Source: Methanocella arvoryzae MRE50
Lineage (GTDB): Archaea > Halobacteriota > Methanocellia > Methanocellales > Methanocellaceae
Direction: 5' to 3'
Assembly: GCF_000063445.1 (NCBI RefSeq)
Contig: NC_009464.1
Coordinates: 2,108,001 to 2,172,000 of the forward strand
DNA length: 64,000 nt
Made by a program: the position numbers and the translations under genes
The notes under the pieces: generated by a model
Database searches by the model: none
What the model was told of the DNA's origin: nothing
What the model saw: only the letters and a program-made list of their open reading frames with translations
Shown here: piece after piece, positions 15,401 through 22,904 of the stretch
Numbering within the stretch: position 1 is the stretch's first letter
Layout: each line of letters starts with the position of its first letter

Positions 15401-16794
15401 CCAGTATCCACGTGGTGTGTGGTGGTGGTTGGGTGGGTGTGGTTTGTGTGGGGTGGGATTGGTGTGCTTATCCGGGGGCGGGCTTATTTACGAGTCGGTG
15501 TTAAAAATTGGGGGTTTAATAGGTTTTTGTTGATAGCCTGAGCTATCCGGTTGGCTGTTACCAGGCAACTTTTAGGTGTTTTGAGATCATGTTGTCTGGT
15601 CTCTTAGGTAGTTGTAAAATTCTTTCCAAAAATTGTTTCAGCATGTTTTTCATCTGGTTAACAGTGATCTTTGCTTTTTGATGTGTCTTTTTCATGATGC
15701 CGTGCAGGTTCAGGATTAGGTGGCTTAAACCGAATACTAAGGTGCGGTAACCGTGATTCCGACTGTTTGTTTTTATCGTGTACTCCTTAGTCTCTTTATA
15801 CCCGTTCTCGATATTCCAACGGTTAGCGTACGCTTCAGCAAGAATTGTGAAACTCATCCTGGTTACCGGGAGGTTGGTAGCGAAGCCACAGTACGCTTCA
15901 ATTCCAAGATCCTCGAGGTACACGTCATACGTGTACTCCAAAGACTCCCCACCACGCATCGTGTACTTCCAATGAGACACTCCGGTAAGCTCTAACAACC
16001 GGTACAGGAGGGACATGCTACCATACTGTTTCACCGGTATAATGTACTTGTAACCCTGCTTGTCCACTGTTTTCATAACACTGCTCAGGTAGAATCCTTT
16101 ATCCATGAGCACTGCGAAAACACTGAGTTCCTCCGGGACCAACTTTAAAAGTCGTTCCACCACCCGGTCCAGGGGTTCATCACTCTTTTTAGGCGTAACC
16201 CCCAAAGTGAATTTAAAGTTCTTCGCCACGATACTGATCGAGGCATACCGGAGAACACTAACCCGTTTCTTCTTCCGCCCCTCCATCTTCAAAGTACGAT
16301 GCACATATTCATTATCGACTCCATAATACCGTTTATCCGTAGTATCAATAGCCAAGAGGACCGGTGAATCCACGATATCCGGACAATACTGAACCGCTCT
16401 TTTCCATAACAACTTGAAAGAATGATACAGAAGCAGGTTCACCCCGCAAGTGATCTCTTCAATACTCATCCGCCCCAAGAATACAAAGAGTTGATCGCTG
16501 CTGAAAAACAATTTTTCAGACAAATCCTCCATACTAGTCTTCTCCAACGCACACCAGATCAATAGGAGGAAATACCAACCAGCCCTACTGAACTGGAAGT
16601 ATGCATTAAACACCCGAGATAAAGACTTTAAACCAACACACTTATGATTCACATCTGAGGGCGGAAGAGGCTGTCTCATACGTTATTACCACAAACCATG
16701 AGATAACCCCGCCCCCACACAAATACCTCACTTTACTCCACCCCCCAAACCACCAGCAACCCAACCACCAACACCACAAACACGGGGATACTGG
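15401..16794 (-). mobile_element. Insertion sequence with long imperfect terminal repeats (IS4/ISH3-like)
   Basis: About 1.39 kb, carrying one transposase gene. The ends begin CCAGTATCC (15401) and finish GGATACTGG (16794). Imperfect inverted similarity continues for almost 90 bases on each side (15401-15487 and 16703-16794): GTG-rich blocks such as GGTGGTTGGGTG, GGTTTG and GGGGGCGGG recur in order on opposite strands. The flanks show TAT on both sides, consistent with a 3-bp target duplication. The insertion lies within a palindromic repeat element, whose intact form at 29149 shows the original junction. Confidence 0.8.
15558..16679 (-). CDS. DDE transposase (IS4/ISH3-like)
   Basis: The 373-residue protein has the DDE triad: LAIDTTDKRYYG (first Asp), FAVLMDKGFYLSS (second Asp) and YANRWNIENGYKETKEYTIK (Glu in the YREK-like signature of the IS4 superfamily). 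The first motif followed by YYG resembles the ISH3 group found in archaea. It fills most of the element at 15401-16794 and appears intact, with no frameshift or internal stop. It catalyses cut-and-paste movement of its own element. Family naming beyond the IS4 superfamily is tentative. Confidence 0.85.
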   Translation of the reverse strand: MRQPLPPSDVNHKCVGLKSLSRVFNAYFQFSRAGWYFLLLIWCALEKTSMEDLSEKLFFSSDQLFVFLGRMSIEEITCGVNLLLYHSFKLLWKRAVQYCPDIVDSPVLLAIDTTDKRYYGVDNEYVHRTLKMEGRKKKRVSVLRYASISIVAKNFKFTLGVTPKKSDEPLDRVVERLLKLVPEELSVFAVLMDKGFYLSSVMKTVDKQGYKYIIPVKQYGSMSLLYRLLELTGVSHWKYTMRGGESLEYTYDVYLEDLGIEAYCGFATNLPVTRMSFTILAEAYANRWNIENGYKETKEYTIKTNSRNHGYRTLVFGLSHLILNLHGIMKKTHQKAKITVNQMKNMLKQFLERILQLPKRPDNMISKHLKVAW

Positions 16795-16946
16795 TATCTA
16801 TGAAATCGGTCAGAATCATCAGATTCTGCATCATCCGTGGAATCTGTGAGGAGTAGCACAGCGCAGCGTTCGTATTGCGGTCCCGGGGAGCCTGTGCGAT
16901 CAGGTGAGGCACAGCGTAGCATACGATTAGTACCAGATAAATGCGG

Positions 16947-18143
16947 TTAAAGTTTCCCGCCGGAGGCATCGTACTTCTGCCACGCCTGGGTCTCGGCCTT
17001 GCGCATCACCGTCTTGAGGGGTATGGACAGCTCTCTGGCGATCATTTTGGCGTCGTCGTACTCGACGGATAGATCGAGGACTGTGCCGTTCATGTCCGAG
17101 GCGACCTTGAAGCGCATGTTATACTCATTATTTTCGATCGTGACTTTGATGACCTTAATCTCCCGCTTCGCTATGTACCGGTGCTTGACCGGTATGACCC
17201 GGACACCGAGGGTGCCTGTCTCCAGCATGATTCTCCTCGATAGTGCGGGCCCGTCTTCTGCCTTGGCCACGACCCTGATGAGCTGCCCGCTCCTGCCTTT
17301 CTTCATGGTGGCCGGCAGGATGCTCACGTCCCTCGCGCCCATGGCGAGCAGCTCCTCGATCAGGTTGCCGAGTACCTCGCCGGTGACGTCGTCCACGTTG
17401 GTCTCCAGCAGCTCTATCCGGTCCCCGATCAGCGCGTCGTCCACTTCGCACAGGACCGCCCGCAGCAGATTGGGCACGGGCAGCTCGAAATAGCCCTTGC
17501 CATACCCGGCCGAGATCAGCCGGTGCTCCGGGTAGTACCGGCCGGCCTCCTTCACATAGTAGGCGAGAATCGCGGCCGCTTCGAGGGTGAGCAGCTCCCC
17601 GTCGAAGGGGCCTCCCTGGGTGAGGAGCTTCGAGCCGTTGAGGACTGACAGGACCTCTGGCCGGGGCACTGGCATTTTACCGCATTCGGTATCGATCATG
17701 CCCCCTCCCATGGCCACGGGAGTCGAGCGGATCTGAGGCCTTCCGAGATCATCGTAAGCCGTGCAGATGCCGGCGATCATGGCCACGGAAGCGATGCTGA
17801 TGCCCGGGCTGTCCTTGCCGGGGCCGCCCCTGACCTCGAGTATCCTGCGGACGATGTTCATCGCGTCGATCCTGATCGGCTGGTTCTCGTGCATCACGTT
17901 CAGCTTGCCCAGCGCCTCTTCCCCAGTCAGAAAGCCGGGCCATACTTTGGCGTCCCGCTCGCTGATCACGGCCAGCGTCTGGCCATTGCCGTAGCCCTCT
18001 ACCTTCAGCGGCGCTCCGCACAGGCCTTCCACGGCGCTCTTCACCCGCCACTCGTCTGCCCCGCAGCCGAGCAGCGCTCCCAGGATCATCTGCTCGCTCG
18101 CCCCGCAATAAGGATCAAAGATCAGGCACTTCAACAGTCTCAA
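16947..18143 (-). CDS. larC: LarC-like nickel insertion protein (DUF111)
   Basis: The 398-residue protein matches LarC, the CTP-dependent nickel chelatase that inserts Ni into the pincer cofactor of lactate racemase-type enzymes. The hallmark ELLETNVDDVTGEVLGNLIE is present, with MKKGRSGQLIRVVAK and the C-terminal ferredoxin-like part. The N-terminus FDPYCGASEQMILGAL corresponds to the usual FDCFSGISGDM block but is altered. GGGPGKDSP replaces the His-rich loop seen in many members. The start is TTG at 18143 behind GGGAG; another TTG lies three codons in. No larA, larB or larE is visible nearby, so the client enzyme is unknown. Confidence 0.85.
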   Translation of the reverse strand: MRLLKCLIFDPYCGASEQMILGALLGCGADEWRVKSAVEGLCGAPLKVEGYGNGQTLAVISERDAKVWPGFLTGEEALGKLNVMHENQPIRIDAMNIVRRILEVRGGPGKDSPGISIASVAMIAGICTAYDDLGRPQIRSTPVAMGGGMIDTECGKMPVPRPEVLSVLNGSKLLTQGGPFDGELLTLEAAAILAYYVKEAGRYYPEHRLISAGYGKGYFELPVPNLLRAVLCEVDDALIGDRIELLETNVDDVTGEVLGNLIEELLAMGARDVSILPATMKKGRSGQLIRVVAKAEDGPALSRRIMLETGTLGVRVIPVKHRYIAKREIKVIKVTIENNEYNMRFKVASDMNGTVLDLSVEYDDAKMIARELSIPLKTVMRKAETQAWQKYDASGGKL

Positions 18144-18273
18144 CGCTCCCAGTAGTATCAGTCGCTTTGTGCATATATGTTTAGTGATGAACCAGCCAGT
18201 CTCCAGCAGCCGCGGAAGCCTGAACGCGTGCCAGACATAAGCAGGTAAGACCAGTGATTATATCTACATTATG

Positions 18274-18435
18274 CGGGGAATACACGCCGGGGTATGCCCG
18301 GCGAGTATTCCCCGACAGGGAATCCCCGAGAAGATTCCCCGGAAGGAATCCACGCCGGGGTATGCCCGGCGAGGATTCACCGGCAGGGAATCCATATGGG
18401 GGCATACCTGTGGAGACTTCTCCGGTGGTGGATTC
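18274..18435. repeat. Array of GC-rich hairpins; content of the 18144-18722 gap
   Basis: Hairpin 1 (18274-18314) pairs CGGGGAATAC-A-CGCCGGG with CCCGGCG-A-GTATTCCCCG around a GTATG loop. Hairpin 2 (18318-18339) pairs GGGAATC with GATTCCC. Hairpin 3 (18346-18378) pairs GAATCC-A-CGCCGGG with CCCGGCG-A-GGATTC around the same GTATG loop. A fourth GAATCC/GGATTC pair spans 18388-18435. Hairpins 1 and 3 differ by a paired A-T to C-G change, so the structure is kept. The remainder of the gap is AT-rich, with the promoter of the Cdc48 gene near 18640 (CATAAATTA). Confidence 0.75.
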
Positions 18436-18722
18436 TAAAGAGCTTGCAACCCCGGGATCCGTCTATAACCGCTTGTTTTACGGCAAGCATATATCCATAC
18501 TCAATTATAAGACGAGAAAATTTTTGTAGGTACAACATATACTTAAAGTTAACAGCCCGGCTTTTCTCAGACCGCCACAGCCGAGAATATGCAGCCAGCT
18601 TTCCGGATGAGGTATACCAACTACGTTAAATAATTCGATACCCATAAATTACACTGAGGCCGGACTTTGCCGGGAAGCTGCAGAGATCGAGATTACACTA
18701 TCCATCTAGCACGAGGTATCTT

Positions 18723-20954
18723 ATGAAAGACTTATACTTGAAAGTTGCAAAGGCGCTGCCGAGCGACTTCGGCAGGGGGATCGCGAGGATCGATCCGAAC
18801 ACCCTGCTGGAGCTGAAGCTTTCTCCCGGCGACATCATCGAGATCGAGGGGAAGCGGACGACGGTCGCTAAGGTCTGGCGGGCCGAAAAGCAGGACTGGG
18901 GCCAGGAAATGGTCCGCATCGACGGCTTCACGAGGCAGAATGCCGACGTGGGGATTGGCGAGCGCGTCAAAGTGCGCAAGGCTACGGTCAAAGATGCGCA
19001 GCACGTAGTGCTCGCTCCGCCCGAGGGTACGGCTATCCAGTTCAGCGGCAACGCAGTGGAGATGATCAAGCATCAGCTGCTCAAGCGGCCCATCGTTTTA
19101 GGCGATGTGGTGCCTCTGATGAGCAGCATGACCAACCCGTTTATGGGCCGGACGCTTTCCAACCAGGCCATCCCCCTCATCGCAGTTAAGGTGGATCCTC
19201 AGGGCCCGGTCCTGATTAACGAGAGCACTGAGATCGAGTTGAGGGACAAGCCGGTCCGGGGGTACGAGGAGTACAAGACGACGGGCATCACCTACGAGGA
19301 CATCGGCGGCCTGCGTGAAGAAGTGCAGCGGGTGAGGGAAATGATCGAGCTGCCCATGAAGCACCCGGAGCTGTTCCAGCGGCTGGGCATCGACCCGCCG
19401 AAGGGCGTGCTGCTCCACGGCCCGCCGGGCACGGGCAAGACGCTGCTGGCGAAAGCCGTGGCCAACGAGTGCGGCGCCGAGTTCTACTCAATCGCCGGCC
19501 CGGAGATCATGTCCAAGTACTACGGAGAGTCGGAGCAGAGGCTGAGGGAGATCTTCGAGCAGGCCAGGGATAGCGCGCCCTCCATCATCTTCATCGACGA
19601 GCTGGACTCCATCGCCCCGAAGCGTGAAGAGGTCACCGGAGAGGTAGAGCGGAGAGTTGTAGCCCAGCTGCTAACCATGATGGACGGCCTCGAGGAGCGG
19701 GGCCAGGTCGTCGTCATCGGGGCGACGAACAGGCTCGACGCCATCGATCCGGCGCTGCGCAGGGCGGGCAGGTTCGACCGGGAGATAGAGATCGGCGTGC
19801 CCGACGCTTCCGACCGGCTCGAGATCCTCCAGATCCACACCAGGGGAATGCCTCTGGAAGGCGTGGACCTGAACCGCATCGCCGCCATCTCCCACGGCTT
19901 CGTAGGCGCAGACCTCTCTGGCTTATCCAAGGAAGCGGCCATGAAAGCCCTCCGGCGGTACCTCCCCGAGCTTGACCTCGACAAGGAAATCCCGAGGGAG
20001 TTCCTGGAGAAGATGCGGGTCACCGGGGACGATTTCGCCGCAGCCATCAAGGACGTGCAGCCGTCTGCCATGAGGGAGATCTTCCTGGAGCCGACCAACA
20101 CCCGGTGGAGCGACGTCGGCGGCCTGGACGAGGCGAAACAGGAGATCATCGAGGCCATCGAGTGGCCGCTCAAGAGCCCGAAAAAGTTCAAGGACATGGG
20201 CATCAGGCCTCCCAAGGGCATCGTGCTCTACGGTCCCCCGGGAACTGGCAAGACGCTGCTCGCCAGAGCGGTCGCCGGCGAGTCCGAGGCCAACTTCATC
20301 AACATCCGCGGCCCCGAGCTGCTGAGCAAATGGGTGGGCGAGTCCGAGAAAGCTGTCCGGGAAACCTTCCGCAAAGCCCGGCAGGTCAGCCCCAGCATCA
20401 TCTTCTTCGATGAACTCGACGCCCTGGCGCCGGCCAGGGGCGGCGGAGGCGAGGATGGCAGCCGTGTCTCCGAGCGGGTCGTCAACCAGATCCTGACAGA
20501 GCTCGACGGCTTAGTGGAGCTGGAAGGAGTGGTCGTGATCGGCGCCTCCAACAGGCCCGACATCATCGATCCGGCATTGCTGCGGCCCGGCCGGTTCGAC
20601 CGGCTCGTCTACGTGGGCGCGCCCTCCAAAGAGGGCCGGATCGGCATCCTAAAGATCCACACGAGGAACATGCCGCTGGCAGCCGACGTGGACCTGGGCC
20701 AGATCGCCGACCTGACCGAGAACTACGTGGGCAGCGACCTGGAGGCCATCTGCAGGGAGGCAGCCATGCTCGCCCTGAGGGAGAGCTTCGAGGCCAAAGA
20801 GGTCAGCTTCCGCCACTTCCAGGAAGCGGTGAAGAAGGTCAAGCCGACCATGAACGACATGATCTCGAGCTATTACAAGAGCATCCGGGACCACTTCAAG
20901 GGCGGCACCTCCAAGGAAATCCAGAAGGCGTTCCCGACGTACGAGTACGTGTAA
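18723..20954 (+). CDS. Cdc48/VCP-type AAA ATPase, standard architecture
   Basis: The 743-residue protein has an N-terminal double-psi barrel plus beta-clam domain (about 1-180: [20 protein letters not shown]). Two AAA modules follow. D1 has Walker A GPPGTGKT at 233-240, Walker B IIFIDE at about 288-293 and an Arg finger region [14 protein letters not shown]2 has Walker A GPPGTGKT at 504-511 and Walker B IIFFDE at about 559-564. It unfolds proteins, probably feeding the proteasome. The C-terminus PTYEYV resembles but does not match the HbYX proteasome-docking motif, because the third residue from the end is Glu. The start ATG follows GAGGT at a normal distance. A second, larger Cdc48 is encoded 2 kb away. 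Confidence 0.95.
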   Translation: MKDLYLKVAKALPSDFGRGIARIDPNTLLELKLSPGDIIEIEGKRTTVAKVWRAEKQDWGQEMVRIDGFTRQNADVGIGERVKVRKATVKDAQHVVLAPPEGTAIQFSGNAVEMIKHQLLKRPIVLGDVVPLMSSMTNPFMGRTLSNQAIPLIAVKVDPQGPVLINESTEIELRDKPVRGYEEYKTTGITYEDIGGLREEVQRVREMIELPMKHPELFQRLGIDPPKGVLLHGPPGTGKTLLAKAVANECGAEFYSIAGPEIMSKYYGESEQRLREIFEQARDSAPSIIFIDELDSIAPKREEVTGEVERRVVAQLLTMMDGLEERGQVVVIGATNRLDAIDPALRRAGRFDREIEIGVPDASDRLEILQIHTRGMPLEGVDLNRIAAISHGFVGADLSGLSKEAAMKALRRYLPELDLDKEIPREFLEKMRVTGDDFAAAIKDVQPSAMREIFLEPTNTRWSDVGGLDEAKQEIIEAIEWPLKSPKKFKDMGIRPPKGIVLYGPPGTGKTLLARAVAGESEANFINIRGPELLSKWVGESEKAVRETFRKARQVSPSIIFFDELDALAPARGGGGEDGSRVSERVVNQILTELDGLVELEGVVVIGASNRPDIIDPALLRPGRFDRLVYVGAPSKEGRIGILKIHTRNMPLAADVDLGQIADLTENYVGSDLEAICREAAMLALRESFEAKEVSFRHFQEAVKKVKPTMNDMISSYYKSIRDHFKGGTSKEIQKAFPTYEYV

Positions 20955-21125
20955 AAAGCGTACTCGCCACTTTTCTTTTTTGCTACGAATGCACGAGCGC
21001 CACAGCACTTTCAAAAGGCAGCCGAAAGGTCCGGGGAGAGGTCAACTAAACTGCACAGCGCCCGCCTGATGCGAAATTTTATTATGGGTAGCATCATTAT
21101 ATCTTACAATTATCATACCTATAGG

Positions 21126-21143
21126 CCGCCGCCGAAGCGGCGG
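21126..21143 (+). promoter_or_regulatory. Perfect 7-bp GC hairpin in the leader of the PRC-barrel gene
   Basis: CCGCCGC-CGAA-GCGGCGG forms a hairpin with a four-base loop, 30 bases before the ATG at 21173. A TATA-like TTATATC (about 21098) lies upstream, so the hairpin would be near the 5' end of the mRNA. It could also be a terminator for the upstream Cdc48 gene, but no U-tract follows. Confidence 0.4.
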
Positions 21144-21172
21144 GTAGGAGATGGATTCGAGGGATTTAGTTT

Positions 21173-21424
21173 ATGGCAAGATGGATGGCAAAAAAACTCT
21201 CCAACAAGAAAGTAATGGGTACTGACGGGTCTGAGATGGGCATTCTCTACGATATCACCTGCGAGCCCAGGACCGGAGACCTGATCGACCTGATCATCCG
21301 CCCGGACATGACGCTGAATGTCGAGAACTACCGGACGGAAGACGGTCTCGTGCTGATACCCTTCGGTGCAGTGCGCGCGATCCAGGACTACATCGTTGTC
21401 GACAAAAAGGCCTCGATGTTCTGA
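21173..21424 (+). CDS. PRC-barrel domain protein
   Basis: The 83-residue protein is essentially one PRC-barrel: LSNKKVMGTDGSEMGILYDI, then PRTGDLIDLIIRP, then LVLIPFGAVRAIQDYIVVDK. Archaeal PRC-barrel proteins bind partners such as RNA-processing or cell-division factors, but this one cannot be assigned. Two ATGs (21173 and 21185) are possible. The DUF1614 gene starts eight bases after its stop, so they are probably co-transcribed. Confidence 0.85.
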   Translation: MARWMAKKLSNKKVMGTDGSEMGILYDITCEPRTGDLIDLIIRPDMTLNVENYRTEDGLVLIPFGAVRAIQDYIVVDKKASMF

Positions 21425-21432
21425 GATCATAA

Positions 21433-22161
21433 ATGAAGAAGAAAAACTATTTCTTTTTACCGGTATCGGTGCCTCTGTTCATCCTGTTTCTGGCTTTTCC
21501 CTTCATGGCTCTGGCCTTCCTGTCGCTGCTGGAGATCAGCCCGGGGCCCCTGCTTCAGCAAGTGCTCGGACTATCCGTCCTGCAGTCGGTCGTGCTCTAC
21601 CTGACCGTGCTGATGGCCGGGATCTTCAACGTGCCAGTACACGAGTTCAAGAGCCGCAGGGACAGCCCCGAGAAAACGGTGCCCTACCTCGGCTCCAAGT
21701 ACACTTTACCGGTGTGGCACGGCCACAACACCGTGGTCTCCCTCAACCTCGGAGGCTGCATCGTGGCATTGATCGCCGCCATCTACCTCGCGGCCGGCCT
21801 GCCGGTGCTCCCGATCGCCCTGTCGATCATCGCCGTCTCTCTCGGCGTATTCCTGCTGTCGAAACCGTCCCGCAGCATCGGCTTCTACGTGCCCATGCAC
21901 CTGCCGGCCCTGCTGGCAGTGGGGATCTCTGCAATAGCCCTGTACGTCTCCGGCACCGGCCTGGAAAACCTGGCCCGGCTCAGCATCATCACAGGCGTCA
22001 CCGGCACCATCGTCGGCACCACCGTCCTCAACATCCCCCGCCTCCGCAAGATCGGCACCAGCTTCATCAGCGTCGGCGGCCTCGGGTGCTTCGACGGCAT
22101 CGTGCTCAATGCCTTAGTTTCTACAATTATCGCTTGCGTGATCGTGTCCCTGCCTATGTAA
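21433..22161 (+). CDS. DUF1614 membrane protein
   Basis: The 242-residue polytopic protein has about seven hydrophobic segments, with family-typical NVPVHEF, NLGGCIVALIAA, SRSIGFYVPMHLPALLAVGI, TGVTGTIVGTTVLNIPRL and SVGGLGCFDGIVLNALVST. DUF1614 proteins have no proven function; the conserved His, Glu and Asp in or near the membrane suggest an enzyme or carrier. It sits directly downstream of the PRC-barrel gene. A palindromic CACAGAG repeat begins 40 bases after its stop. Confidence 0.85.
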   Translation: MKKKNYFFLPVSVPLFILFLAFPFMALAFLSLLEISPGPLLQQVLGLSVLQSVVLYLTVLMAGIFNVPVHEFKSRRDSPEKTVPYLGSKYTLPVWHGHNTVVSLNLGGCIVALIAAIYLAAGLPVLPIALSIIAVSLGVFLLSKPSRSIGFYVPMHLPALLAVGISAIALYVSGTGLENLARLSIITGVTGTIVGTTVLNIPRLRKIGTSFISVGGLGCFDGIVLNALVSTIIACVIVSLPM

Positions 22162-22200
22162 CACATTGAGAAGGATAACCCGACAAAGAAGCTAACTAAC

Positions 22201-22334
22201 TCACCACAGAGGCACAGAGATTCACAGAGACGCACAGAGGCTTACTTATTAAGGGATTACTATCACATTATTTATAAAAATTTTTTAGAAAAATCTCTGT
22301 GCGTCTCTGTGTCCTCTGTGCCTCTGTGGTGAAC
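22201..22334. repeat. CACAGAG-type palindromic repeat, copy 1
   Basis: The left arm (22201-22240) is built from TCACCACAGAGGCACAGAG and related heptads. The right arm (22291-22334) is its inverted version (TCTCTGTGCGTCTCTGTG, then CCTCTGTGCCTCTGTGGTGA). A 50-base AT-rich centre separates them. It lies between two convergent genes. A second copy is at 49954-50145. No coding potential. Confidence 0.8.
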
Positions 22335-22391
22335 AATCGCCTCACCACTGCCGGGAATTAAAAAGAGTAGGGGAGTGGGCGATAGCCCGCC

Positions 22392-22889
22392 TCACTCCAC
22401 GTCGATCTTCTTGCGCTTCCGGTTGTCGCCCTTCTTCTTCAATGTTATTTCCAGGACGCCGTTCTTGTAAGTCGCCTTCGCGCTGCTGTCGTCGACGTCG
22501 GCGGGCAGCTCTACGGTTTCGTGGTATTGCCGGTCTCCCCGGGACGCCTTGATCTCCAGCTCACGGTCGTCTATCGAGAGCTCGACGTCTTCCTTCTCGA
22601 TGCCGGGCATCTCCGCCACAACGTGGACTGTGCCGTCGGCGTCGAAGACGTCTACGAGCGGCCTGCGTTCGCCGATCTCCAGCCTCTGCTCTCCGGGGCG
22701 GATGTTGCCGAACTCCCTCACTTCGGGCTCTTCTCCAGGGCGTACGCTCCAGGACCGGCCGTAGAAGAACGGCCCGCCCTGGCCTATGCGGCCTGTTTCC
22801 ATGCTCCTGATCAGTTCCTCGAACATCTCGTCGAAGTCGCCGAAGATGTCGAAGGGGTCTCTTCTCTTTCTCGGGTTTCTCTCTGCCAT
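22392..22889 (-). CDS. Small heat-shock protein, Hsp20 family
   Basis: The 165-residue protein has a hydrophilic N-terminal arm (KRRDPFDIFGDFDEMFEELI) and an alpha-crystallin domain from about residue 75 (RRPLVDVFDADGTVHVVAEM, PGIEKEDVELSIDDRELEIK). The typical ATYKNGVLEITLKKK closes the domain before a short Lys/Arg tail. It acts as a holdase for unfolding proteins. It is the last gene of the operon HTH regulator - Cdc48 - Hsp20, 15 bases after the Cdc48 stop with GGAGGT before its ATG. Confidence 0.93.
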   Translation of the reverse strand: MAERNPRKRRDPFDIFGDFDEMFEELIRSMETGRIGQGGPFFYGRSWSVRPGEEPEVREFGNIRPGEQRLEIGERRPLVDVFDADGTVHVVAEMPGIEKEDVELSIDDRELEIKASRGDRQYHETVELPADVDDSSAKATYKNGVLEITLKKKGDNRKRKKIDVE

Positions 22890-22904
22890 TTTACACTACC
22901 TCCT

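Larger units (their letters stand above)
15268..16926. repeat. Palindromic repeat element, copy 2, split by an insertion sequence
   Basis: The left part (15268-15400) reads TGTCGAACGCTGCGCTGTGC, then CCTCACAGATGCCACAGATT, then the conserved core with GATCACCGATAGCAAGCATA and AGAGAAGTCGATCAGAATAT. The right part (16795-16926) continues with CAGAATCATCAGATTCTGC, AATCTGTGAGGAGTAGCACA and GCGCAGCGTTCGTATTG. Joining the two parts gives the same order as copy 3 at 29149-29465. The insertion sequence at 15401-16794 interrupts it immediately after TGTGTAT. Confidence 0.8.

Noticed and set aside
20937-20954. HbYX proteasome-docking motif at the C-terminus of the 743-residue Cdc48
   Set aside because: The last residues are YEYV; the third residue from the end is Glu, not hydrophobic, so the motif is not met strictly.
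20955-21172. tRNA or other stable RNA in the gap before the PRC-barrel gene
   Set aside because: A hairpin and a GATTCGAGGG segment looked tRNA-like at first, but no cloverleaf with acceptor and anticodon arms could be drawn.
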